The translations under genes and the position numbers were made by a program. Below the pieces are notes generated by a model, which was not told the DNA's origin, ran no database searches, and worked only from the letters and a program-made list of their open reading frames with translations. 64,000 nucleotides of DNA from Microcoleus vaginatus_C (GTDB taxonomy: Bacteria; Cyanobacteriota; Cyanobacteriia; Cyanobacteriales; Microcoleaceae): the NCBI GenBank assembly GCA_040004035.1, contig JAMPLN010000025.1; one strand, given 5' to 3'. Position 1 is the stretch's first letter. Every line of letters starts with the position of its first letter. This document shows, piece after piece, positions 18,108 to 25,615 of this stretch.

Positions 18108-19571
18108 ATGAGGGCAGATGAACGCAGATGTTTTTTAGAGAAGGCTGATGCGGTTGCTACGGCAGCGGCGGTTAAATGTGGTAAGGTTACGGCTACAGAG
18201 GCGGTAAGTGCTGCTTTGGAACGGATTGCTGTTAAGGATAAAGCTTTTAATTGCTTTACTGCAATCACTGCATCAAGCGCACTCGCAGCAGCCGAAAACA
18301 TAGATAATTCGATCGCAAATAACCAAAACCCAGGCCCTTTAGCAGGCGTTCCCTTCGCAGTCAAAAACCTGTACGACATCGACGGAATTACCACCCTAGC
18401 AGGGTCAAAAATCAACGCTGACAATCCTCCGGCTACCCAGGACGCGGCGGCGGTCGCGCGACTAAAACAAGCCGGGGCTGTGCTCGTAGGTACTCTCAAC
18501 ATGGATGAGTACGCCTACGGTTTCGTCACGGAAAACAGCCACTACGGGCCGACTCGCAATCCCCACGATACTACGCGCATCGCCGGCGGTTCCAGCGGGG
18601 GTTCCGCAGCAGCAGTCGCCGCCGGTTTTGTACCCATCACTCTCGGTTCTGATACTAACGGTTCCATCCGCGTACCGGCTGCTTTGTGTGGTGTGTTTGG
18701 GTTTAAGCCTACTTACGGCCGTTTGTCCAGGGCTGGCGCTTATTTATTTTCGGGTAGTTTGGATTGTGTCGGGCCGTTTGGGCGATCGATCAGAGATATG
18801 GCGCTGCTGTACGATGTCCTGCAAGGCCCTGATTCTCGTGACCCTGTTTGCACTCAACGCCCGCCAGAACTTTGTTCGCCACAGTTAAATCAAAGCATCG
18901 AAGGATTGCGAATTGCTGTTGCTGACGGGTATTTCGCCACAGGCGCCGAACCGGAAGCAATGGATGCTGTAGAAATAGTGGCTAAAGCCTTGACAAATGT
19001 CTTGGATTGTGGTACACGCACAGAAAAAACAACAAACCCCCCAAAAATAGGGGGGCTTGCAACTGTCACCATACCGGAATCCGATCGCGCCAGGGCTGCG
19101 GCATTTATCATTACCGCTTGCGAGGGGGGAAACTTGCATTTGGACAATTTGCGATCGCGCCCTCAAGACTTCGATCCCGCCACGCGCGATCGCTTTTTAG
19201 CGGGAACCCTGATCCCTGCGACTTGGTACTTGCAAGCGCAGAGATTCAGACAGTGGTACCGCGATCGAATTCGCGAAATATTCCAACAAACAGACATCAT
19301 CCTCGCACCCGCAACCCCGATAGCTGCCCCTGAAATTGGCGTCGAGAAAATGGTAATAGCCGGACAAGAAATCTTAGTGCGTCCCAATCTCGGACTGTTC
19401 ACCCAACCCCTATCATTTATTGGCTTGCCCGTTCTTTGCGTGCCCGTACAGCGGCCCGGCGCTTTGCCCTTGGGGGTACAAATTATTGGTGCTCCCTACA
19501 GCGAAGCGGTGATTCTCCGAGTCGCTGCGGTACTAGAATCGCAAGGCATTATATCTGCCGAATCAATTTAG
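18108..19571 (+). CDS. atzE: AtzE-type amidase (amidase signature family)
   Basis: 487 residues. The Ser-cisSer-Lys triad is complete: Lys86 (PFAVKNLYD), Ser162 (GGSSGGSAAAVAAG) and Ser186 (GSDTNGSIRVPA). I assign AtzE rather than GatA because of the adjacent AtzG-like gene and the LAGVPFAVKNLYDI region. Known AtzE removes the amide from 1-carboxybiuret; in cyanobacteria the true substrate is not established. The only in-frame start, ATG 18108, lies inside a dispersed repeat, so the first about 10 residues (MRADERRCFL) are repeat-encoded. It converges on rpsU with an 11-nt gap. Confidence 0.85.
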   Translation: MRADERRCFLEKADAVATAAAVKCGKVTATEAVSAALERIAVKDKAFNCFTAITASSALAAAENIDNSIANNQNPGPLAGVPFAVKNLYDIDGITTLAGSKINADNPPATQDAAAVARLKQAGAVLVGTLNMDEYAYGFVTENSHYGPTRNPHDTTRIAGGSSGGSAAAVAAGFVPITLGSDTNGSIRVPAALCGVFGFKPTYGRLSRAGAYLFSGSLDCVGPFGRSIRDMALLYDVLQGPDSRDPVCTQRPPELCSPQLNQSIEGLRIAVADGYFATGAEPEAMDAVEIVAKALTNVLDCGTRTEKTTNPPKIGGLATVTIPESDRARAAAFIITACEGGNLHLDNLRSRPQDFDPATRDRFLAGTLIPATWYLQAQRFRQWYRDRIREIFQQTDIILAPATPIAAPEIGVEKMVIAGQEILVRPNLGLFTQPLSFIGLPVLCVPVQRPGALPLGVQIIGAPYSEAVILRVAAVLESQGIISAESI

Positions 19572-19582
19572 TGCTAATAATT

Positions 19583-19777
19583 CTAGGGTTTGTTGTTGCG
19601 GTGAAAGCGTCTCTTAGTCCTTCTGGCAATAGCTTTGCGCTTCTGCTTTTCCAGCGGGGTTTCAAAGTGGCGGTGCTTTCTCATGTCGGGGAAAATACCC
19701 GCTTTAGAAACTTGTCGCTTAAACCGTCGTAGGGCTGACTCAATCCCTTCATTTTCGCCTATTACAACTTGGGTCAT
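19583..19777 (-). CDS. rpsU: 30S ribosomal protein S21
   Basis: 64 residues, full length for cyanobacterial S21. Pattern: VVIGENEGIESALRRFKRQ, KAGIFPDMRKHRHFETP, then a very basic tail KRKAIARRTKRRFHRN. AAAGGAGAAAT lies just before the ATG (19778-19788). It sits downstream of prfB on the same strand, separated by a spacer with a strong hairpin and a possible -10 box (TATGAT about 19811-19816), so it may have its own promoter. Confidence 0.93.
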   Translation of the reverse strand: MTQVVIGENEGIESALRRFKRQVSKAGIFPDMRKHRHFETPLEKQKRKAIARRTKRRFHRNNKP

Positions 19778-19818
19778 TATTTCTCCTTTTGTTCGTTAGA
19801 TCAAGTTTTATCATATCA

Positions 19819-19868
19819 AGGTTTTTGGCCGCGCGACCTGTTGAAGGTCGGGCGATCGGCCAAAACCT
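19819..19868 (-). terminator. Long hairpin between prfB and rpsU
   Basis: AGGTTTTTGGCCG at 19819 pairs with CGGCCAAAACCT ending at 19868, with an inner CGACCT/AGGTCG stem. It follows the prfB stop by about 80 nt. There is no long U-tract on either strand, so it may be a processing or attenuation structure rather than a simple terminator. Confidence 0.45.
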
Positions 19869-19950
19869 CAAAATTATAGCAAATCCGCTGCGATCACCGC
19901 TCTTGATTCTTTAAGTCCGCGCAGGCGGACTTTGTATGTGAAGGCGGAAA

Positions 19951-21085
19951 TTATACTCCCGCGGTTCCATCGGTTTGGGCTACCAACTGATTTTCCTGCC
20001 GCAGGTAAGCTTGAATAAACGGGTCTAATTCGCCGTTCATCACATCTGCGATGGCGGTTGTTTCCACCCCAGTACGCAAATCCTTGACCATTTGGTATGG
20101 GTGAAAAACATAATTGCGAATTTGGTTGCCCCAAGCCGCCTCCACCATATCGCCGCGAATCTCGGCAATTTCCGAAGCCCGTTGTTCCTTGGCAACCACC
20201 AACAGCCTAGCCTTGAGTAATGCCAAAGCTTTTTCCTTATTTTGCAACTGACTGCGTTCTTCAGTGCAGCGGACGGCCAAGCCGCTAGGAATGTGAACGA
20301 TGCGGACTGCGGTTTCTACCTTGTTAACGTTTTGCCCGCCCTTGCCACCAGCGCGCGAAGTCGTGATTTCCAAATCTTTTTCTGGAATGTCCAACTTGAC
20401 GGATCGATCGAGAATTGGCATCACTTCGACGCCTGCAAAACTGGTTTGACGCTTGTCGTTAGCATTAAAAGGCGAAATTCTCACCAAGCGGTGAGTGCCT
20501 TTTTCCGATCGCATATAACCGTAAGCGTAGCGGCCGACAATTTCCAAAGAAGCCGATTTAACACCTGCTTCCTCTCCCTCGGAAATTTCCATTAAATGTA
20601 CTTTGTAACCTTGACTTTCGCCCCAGCGGGTGTACATCCGCAGCAGCATTTCGGCCCAATCTTGAGCATCTGTGCCGCCGGCCCCGGCGTTAATCGTCAA
20701 AACGGCGCCGCCTTCATCGTAGGGCCCCGATAGTAATTGTTGCAGTTCCCACTGGTCGAGTTCGCGGGTTAACTGAGAAAGACTCGATGAGGCTTCTTGG
20801 AACAGCGACTCGTCGGCTTCTAACTCCAGCAGTTCTAAAATAGCTTTAGCATCTTCCAAGCTCGTTTGCCAGCCGCGATATTGGTCTAAATGAGATTTTA
20901 AGTCATTAAGTTCTTGGAGGGTTTCTTGAGCTCGATCTTGGTCGTCCCAAAATGCTGGTTGGGCGCAGATTTGCTCTAAGTCTTGAATTTTGGCTGTAAG
21001 TGCGGGGATGTCAAAGATAGTCCTGGGTTGTACCCAGTCGATCGGACAAAGTTTCGATATTGTGTTTGATGTCTAGAACTTCCAC
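19951..21085 (-). CDS. prfB: Peptide chain release factor 2, with programmed +1 frameshift
   Basis: RF2 releases nascent chains at UGA and UAA. The gene is in two frames: GTG 21085 (GGAG about 10 nt upstream) opens a 24-codon leader ending ...QDYL then TGA at 21013-21011; a +1 shift at CTT TGA C continues DIPALTAKIQDLEQIC to the stop near 19951, for about 377 residues. Seen downstream: the stop-codon recognition tripeptide SPF in RISPFNANDKRQTSF, and the GGQ motif in AGGKGGQNVNK. The reading that starts at 20859 is only the internal part. Autoregulation by in-frame UGA is the known mechanism: low RF2 favours the shift. Confidence 0.93.
21008..21026 (-). promoter_or_regulatory. prfB programmed frameshift site
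   Basis: On the minus strand CAGGACTATCTTTGAC contains the conserved slippery CTT TGA C, preceded by an AGGA that can act as the internal Shine-Dalgarno-like stimulator (stronger AGGGGG in E. coli). Confidence 0.85.
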
Positions 21086-21170
21086 TGTTAGTTCTCCGGC
21101 GTTGTGGGGTGTATTTTTAATTTTAGCTGAAATTGGGATCTTTCAACAAAATGTTATTGCTTCTTCCTAA

Positions 21171-21221
21171 TTAGATATAGTGCGAATGCGAACCCGTTGA
21201 ATTAAAAACTTTACCGCATTC
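21171..21221 (-). pseudogene. Detached copy of the radical SAM gene's 3' end
   Basis: Seventeen codons in frame read ECGKVFNSTGSHSHYI then stop. The intact gene at 22089 ends ECGKTFNSTGSQYI. The copy has the same orientation and lies about 0.9 kb beyond the real end, with the Uma2 gene in between. Sequence further upstream is unrelated AT-rich DNA. Confidence 0.75.
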
Positions 21222-21291
21222 AAAATTCAAAATAAAAAAAAGTTGCTATAATCTAAAATCAGGTTAACGATCTCGATGGAAGTTAACTGCC

Positions 21292-22017
21292 ATGATTTCC
21301 CCAGAACTAAAATTAAGCTTGCCGTCCACCGAAGACCTGCCCTGTTCGGACGATACCCCTGTGGATAACGAAGACCAGAATCTGCTACCCAACCTATTGT
21401 TGTTTGTCCTGACCAGCATTTGGTCGGCTCGCATGGATTGGTACTTTGGGGTGGATATGGCCGTGTATCACACGACGGGAATCAGTCCCAAAGTGCCTGT
21501 CGTCCCCGACGGGTTTCTCAGTTTGGGGGTGGAGCGCCGAAAAGGAGGTAAATCTCGCCGCAGCTATGCTGTCTGGGAAGAAAACGAGGTTGTGCCGATC
21601 TTAGCATTGGAAATGGTGTCTCACAAACCCGGTGGGGAGTACGACGATAAAATGTCGATTTATGCCGGGTTAGGGGTTTTGTACTACATTATTTACAACC
21701 CCGAATTTTGGCGGCGCGATCGGCATCAACCGTTTGAAGCCTACAAGCTGATTGACGGGCAGTACCGGCAACAGATTGGCGAACCCTATTGGATGCCAGA
21801 AGTGGGACTGGGCATGGGGCGATCTCAGCAAGTTATTGGGGGCATCGAGCAAGAAATTCTGGTTTGGTACGACGAGTCAGGAAATGTCTATCCCCTGCCC
21901 GATGCAGCGGCGGAGCAGATGCGCGAGGAGTTGAGGGTAGAACGACAGCGAGCCGATCGCCTAGCTGAGTATTTGCGATCGCAAGGGATCGATCCCGATA
22001 ACCTGCCTGAATCGTGA
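21292..22017 (+). CDS. Uma2-family (DUF820) putative restriction-endonuclease-like protein
   Basis: 241 residues. Uma2 proteins are PD-(D/E)xK nuclease-fold proteins massively expanded in cyanobacteria; role unknown. Visible core: VPVVPDGFLSLG (Asp of the motif), ILALEMVSHKPGGEYDDK (acidic residue and Lys), YAGLGVLYYIIYNPE. The C-terminal about 50 residues are a charged helix (EQMREELRVERQRADRL) ending SQGIDPDNLPE, typical of the long cyanobacterial subtype. The gene lies between two direct copies of a 45-50 bp sequence, suggesting it arrived as a cassette. Confidence 0.85.
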   Translation: MISPELKLSLPSTEDLPCSDDTPVDNEDQNLLPNLLLFVLTSIWSARMDWYFGVDMAVYHTTGISPKVPVVPDGFLSLGVERRKGGKSRRSYAVWEENEVVPILALEMVSHKPGGEYDDKMSIYAGLGVLYYIIYNPEFWRRDRHQPFEAYKLIDGQYRQQIGEPYWMPEVGLGMGRSQQVIGGIEQEILVWYDESGNVYPLPDAAAEQMREELRVERQRADRLAEYLRSQGIDPDNLPES

Positions 22018-22088
22018 CATGAAATTCGATCGGCTTCACCGCATTCTTCCTTCTTTCTTGTGACAACAGTCAACAGTCAACTGACTTG

Positions 22089-23672
22089 TTATATATACTG
22101 CGAACCTGTTGAATTGAAAGTTTTACCGCATTCGTGAGCACATACGTCCAACCTTTTAGAACAGGAAAAACTTTTTGTGAGGTCTTCGCGAAACCAATCT
22201 CTGGCGATCGCCTCTTTCACCGATTGAGTTCTGAGAGAATTAAAACCATTTCCGTACTTTTCAATTAAAGCCAGCATTTGCGGTCTGTAAGTGTGGTTAT
22301 AAACCGCGTATTTAGTATGGCTTACCCAACAGCAAGGCCAGAGTTCCGCTTCAAAACTGATGAAAATCTCTTGGGTTGCTTGAGTTTGGCAGCTAATTTC
22401 TACATTTCGGTAGTAATTGTTTAGGCTACCAAATTTTTCAACAGCTTGGAGAAATTGGTCTCCCTGGGGATTTTTATATTGTTCCAACGATGGGGGTTGA
22501 AGTTCTTCGCTTGCTGGCTTTGATGGGACAGAAGGAGTTGGTTCTGGTGCTTGAGACGTTTCGATAGCTATAGCTTGATACCAAGCATAATTTGCTTTTT
22601 CTGGTTGCCCCAACTGCGTCAACACTTTAGCTAAATTGCGATAAGCTCCTGCAAAATTGGGTTTAAGCTCGATCGCCTTTTGGTAATAAGCACTAGCGGG
22701 CTGCCACTGTTGCTGTTGAGCATAAAGACTGCCAACATTAGCATAAACTTCTGGAAAATTAGGCTGAATTTTGAGGGCTTTTGCGTAACAATCTGCTGCT
22801 GCTTGCATCTTCCCCAAACCTTGAACAGCATTGCCTAAAGTTTTCCAGGCTGCTGCAAAATTAGGTTGAATTTTTAGGGCTTGTTGGCTGGCTGCGATCG
22901 CCTCTGACAGTTGCCCCTTTTTCAAACATTCCTCAGCTTGTCGGTGGAACTGAAGCGCGGCCTGTTCTTGATGCTGAGGGGCTGACACATTAGCTGTTGC
23001 TGGTTGGTTTGGGCGATCGCTCTTAGCCTCTACCTGAGAGTTTTCTGCCTTCTGAGGCTGTTGATTGGCGGACTCTTTGTCATAAATCTCTTTTGCCACA
23101 AAACGAGAGGTAGCTTTCGGTACAAACTCGACAAATCCCAATAGTTGGGCTAAATCCCGCGCTGCTTCTACTTGGTGCTGGTTGTGTTCAAATATCAAGT
23201 AATGCCATACAGCTTTTCCGCCAGCTTGGATAAAGGCATTAACCGACTGCATTATCCTGTCCCAGTTGGTATTTTGGCGGTAGATGCTGTTAGTATCAGC
23301 CAACCCGTCGATACTAAAAATTACGCGATCGTGTTCTCCTGTCATCGCCTGTGCCAGCCTGTGCCACCACTCAGGGTTGCGTCCGCTACCGTTGGTGTAC
23401 AGGCAGATATGAGGAACTCCCATGCGGTGCAAATACTCGATCGCCGGAATAGTGGTATTGCTAGTCATAGCATCGCCGTAGTTGCCGCACATATACACCA
23501 AATCCAACTGAGAGCAAAACTCTTGTGGGAAAATTCTCTCAATATCTTCCATCTTTAATTCTGCCCCCGGCAAAATCGGGTTGCCGGTGCGGGGACACTG
23601 CGGGCAAGCTGCATTGCACCTGGAGGTAATTTCTACGCTGACTCTTCTGATATCTTCATATTTTAAGTACAT
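22089..23672 (-). CDS. Radical SAM protein with internal TPR array and SPASM-like end
   Basis: About 527 residues from ATG 23672, which has GGGGAAAA at the right distance; an upstream TTG at 23723 is less likely. Residues about 1-190 form a radical SAM domain with the cluster motif SRCNAACPQCPR (C-x3-C-x2-C), YMCGNYGDAM and FSIDGLADTN. A linker rich in Q/N/E leads to about four TPR repeats (AWKTLGNAVQGLGKMQAA, VYANVGSLYAQQQQW, AYRNLAKVLTQLGQ). The C-terminal part has ELWPCCWVSHT and SKRLDVCAHECGK, a cysteine-rich SPASM-like auxiliary-cluster domain. Such proteins usually modify peptides or sugars; the TPRs may bind the substrate. No precursor peptide gene is obvious nearby. Confidence 0.8.
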   Translation of the reverse strand: MYLKYEDIRRVSVEITSRCNAACPQCPRTGNPILPGAELKMEDIERIFPQEFCSQLDLVYMCGNYGDAMTSNTTIPAIEYLHRMGVPHICLYTNGSGRNPEWWHRLAQAMTGEHDRVIFSIDGLADTNSIYRQNTNWDRIMQSVNAFIQAGGKAVWHYLIFEHNQHQVEAARDLAQLLGFVEFVPKATSRFVAKEIYDKESANQQPQKAENSQVEAKSDRPNQPATANVSAPQHQEQAALQFHRQAEECLKKGQLSEAIAASQQALKIQPNFAAAWKTLGNAVQGLGKMQAAADCYAKALKIQPNFPEVYANVGSLYAQQQQWQPASAYYQKAIELKPNFAGAYRNLAKVLTQLGQPEKANYAWYQAIAIETSQAPEPTPSVPSKPASEELQPPSLEQYKNPQGDQFLQAVEKFGSLNNYYRNVEISCQTQATQEIFISFEAELWPCCWVSHTKYAVYNHTYRPQMLALIEKYGNGFNSLRTQSVKEAIARDWFREDLTKSFSCSKRLDVCAHECGKTFNSTGSQYI

Positions 23673-23859
23673 GAGTTTTCCCCAATTAATTTGTGATTGA
23701 TATTGAAATCGCGATCGATCCAATTAGATAACAAGAGTTTTGATTGAGTTATTAAAAATTATGATTATACCTCATGTCTGCCGGCTGCGAACATGATATA
23801 AGTTTTTTGTATGAGGGACAGAGGACGCGATGAGGACTATCTGGGTGGTAAATCTTCAT

Positions 23860-23900
23860 AAAAAACCGCGGCCCGATGTCGATCGAGCCGCGGTTTTTTT
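23860..23900. terminator. Rho-independent terminator (bidirectional form)
   Basis: AAAAAACCGCGGC (23860-23872) is the perfect complement of GCCGCGGTTTTTT (from 23887), with a 14-nt loop. A-tract and T-tract flank the GC stem on both strands. It stands 16 nt after the stop of the Bax-inhibitor-like gene (minus strand). Confidence 0.85.
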
Positions 23901-23915
23901 AAGCTAAAGTTTGAA

Positions 23916-24644
23916 TTAATCCCGGCCGTTGAGAGCAATCAGCAGGCGCAGAATGAAAATGAACAAGTTGACGTAGGTCAAGTACATCGACAGAGCAGCG
24001 GGCAAATACTGATCGTCGCGGTAGCTGCGGGGTAATATGTAAAAATCGACGATCGCAGCGCCGGCAAATATAAACACGCCGATGCCAGAAATGCCAATTT
24101 CCAGCCAGGTTGGGGTGTAGACGCCAAATAGAGAGAGCAGAAACTGACCGCCAACGACGACTAACAAAGCAATCACACCTAAACTGAGAGTTTTGGTGAG
24201 GGCCATGCCGTCTTGTTCAGAAAGGTTGGAGCCAATTTGGCGGGCGGCGATAAAAGTAATGCCACATCCAAGTGCAGCAAAACCAATACCGGCGATGCCG
24301 ACGCCTTCGCTTCTGAGGGCTATAGACACCAATCCGCTGAGGGTGTAGCCTGTAAGCAAGCTGTAGGTTGCCAGCAGAGGCAAAGCGGTATTTTTGTTGT
24401 TTTGTTCGGCAGCGCCGCGGGCGACAAAGAACAGAATTAATTGTAGGACGATCGCAGCGATGAATGTGGGAAAGAAGAGCCCGGGATAGTTACGAATCAC
24501 TCCGAGGCCGCCGTAGGTGCCGACAGCAGTTAAGACAAGTCCGCCGCCCACGAAGGGGAGAGCGTTGGAGATGACGTTGGGGCCTACTAGCGCGTGGTTT
24601 TTGGCCTCGCGCACGGCTTCGCGGAAATTGCTAGTGTTACTCAC
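23916..24644 (-). CDS. Bax inhibitor-1/YccA family membrane protein
   Basis: 242 residues with about seven hydrophobic segments, for example FVGGGLVLTAVGTYGGLGV, FFPTFIAAIVLQLILFFVA, TLSLGVIALLVVVGGQFLL and IGVFIFAGAAIVDFYIL. The end SMYLTYVNLFIFILRLL is the family's conserved last segment. Bacterial members are Ca2+-leak or stress-related membrane proteins; the exact role here is unknown. Ends just before a strong terminator. Confidence 0.85.
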   Translation of the reverse strand: MSNTSNFREAVREAKNHALVGPNVISNALPFVGGGLVLTAVGTYGGLGVIRNYPGLFFPTFIAAIVLQLILFFVARGAAEQNNKNTALPLLATYSLLTGYTLSGLVSIALRSEGVGIAGIGFAALGCGITFIAARQIGSNLSEQDGMALTKTLSLGVIALLVVVGGQFLLSLFGVYTPTWLEIGISGIGVFIFAGAAIVDFYILPRSYRDDQYLPAALSMYLTYVNLFIFILRLLIALNGRD

Positions 24645-24749
24645 GAGGATTTACCTAATTTTGGCTGAGAATTGCTATCTATCATTTTGACAGCTTTACA
24701 CTGTGTTTGCAAAACTTGAAAGAGTTTAAAGATTTGATAAAGAACGGGG

Positions 24750-25055
24750 GTGAAATCACTCCAAAGCAGGGATCGATTGTTTATAATCGAGTGCGTACAG
24801 GTATGTGCCGTGTCGCTGTATCGCAGGGTTGCGCGTCGCGGCAAAGCTATAATTGAGGTTAAAGGGCCGGCGCTATATGTAGCCAGGGGCCAGCTTAAAG
24901 TCCATCAAATCGCAGATATAGCTGAAGTCAATCAATTTTGGAGGGGGGATTTACGATTGGGGATTAAGGAGTATATGCTAGAGGCATGGGCCACAGTTGA
25001 TTTTAGGTTTTTGATTTGCGACTTAGTTGAAACTAGGGATCAGAAACTTAAATAA
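24750..25055 (+). CDS. Possible small protein, doubtful
   Basis: An open frame of 101 codons. The central part (RRGKAIIEVKGPALYVARGQ, KVHQIADIAEVNQFWRG) looks coding in composition, but the end runs into ATTTTAGAT-type repeats and no good ribosome-binding site or recognised family supports it. Divergent from the Bax-inhibitor gene. Could be spurious. Confidence 0.25.
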   Translation: MKSLQSRDRLFIIECVQVCAVSLYRRVARRGKAIIEVKGPALYVARGQLKVHQIADIAEVNQFWRGDLRLGIKEYMLEAWATVDFRFLICDLVETRDQKLK

Positions 25056-25107
25056 TATAAAATATAAAATATAAAATCTAAAATCTAAAATCTAAAATCT
25101 AAAATCG
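25052..25107. repeat. TAAAATA/TAAAATC heptamer repeats
   Basis: About eight tandem AT-rich heptamers (ATAAAAT then CTAAAAT) precede the PEP-CTERM gene. Related short runs occur near 52130-52150. Confidence 0.85.
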
Positions 25108-25203
25108 GTTCCGTTAATTGCTAAGGTAGCTCAGAGAGAGAATACCCAGAAAATTAATGAATAGATCCAGTTCTACGACAAACTGCTAAATAGGTAATTT
25201 CCC

Positions 25204-25530
25204 ATGCCCACCTTTTTTGAGCGAAAATTATTGCCCCCTACAGCCGGGATTTTATTGGCTGTCGCAGCCATTATTTCCGGCGGTCAAGCTGCCGTTGCAG
25301 CTAATGTCCAAGCCGTTTCTACCGCTGCTTTAGGGCAGGGTTCAGAAAATTTGCTGCTGGCTCAGACCGGTCAACTCCCCCCAAGTACAACTTCTTCAAC
25401 CCCGAACCGGGGGACGGAAAACCGTGTACCTCTGCCCGTAAGAATTCCTGAGCCTTCGGCGGTGGTAGGGTTGGGTTTAGTTGCGGGTTCGCTGGCGCTG
25501 AGTCGCCGGAGAGTGAGAGTTAAAAATTAG
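25204..25530 (+). CDS. Small secreted PEP-CTERM protein
   Basis: 108 residues. N-terminal signal peptide (charged start, then AGILLAVAAIISGGQAAVAA, about 1-33), a short Ser/Thr/Pro-rich middle, and a C-terminal PEP-CTERM sorting signal: IPEPSAVVGLGLVAGSLAL then RRRVRV. Such signals are processed by exosortase, and the proteins are exported to the envelope or sheath. No exosortase gene is in the window. A hairpin with T-run follows the stop. Confidence 0.8.
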   Translation: MPTFFERKLLPPTAGILLAVAAIISGGQAAVAANVQAVSTAALGQGSENLLLAQTGQLPPSTTSSTPNRGTENRVPLPVRIPEPSAVVGLGLVAGSLALSRRRVRVKN

Positions 25531-25560
25531 ACTTTTTGCCAAAAAAAGTCTAATTTTTGG
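25529..25560 (+). terminator. Terminator after the PEP-CTERM gene
   Basis: GACTTTTTGCCAAAAAAAGTC forms a stem-loop just after the TAG and is followed by TAATTTTTGG. It also faces the end of chlD from the other strand and could serve both. Confidence 0.6.
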
Positions 25561-25615
25561 ATTTTTAACCGCAGATAAACGCGAATAAACGCAGATAAAT
25601 GTGGCTATCAGGATT

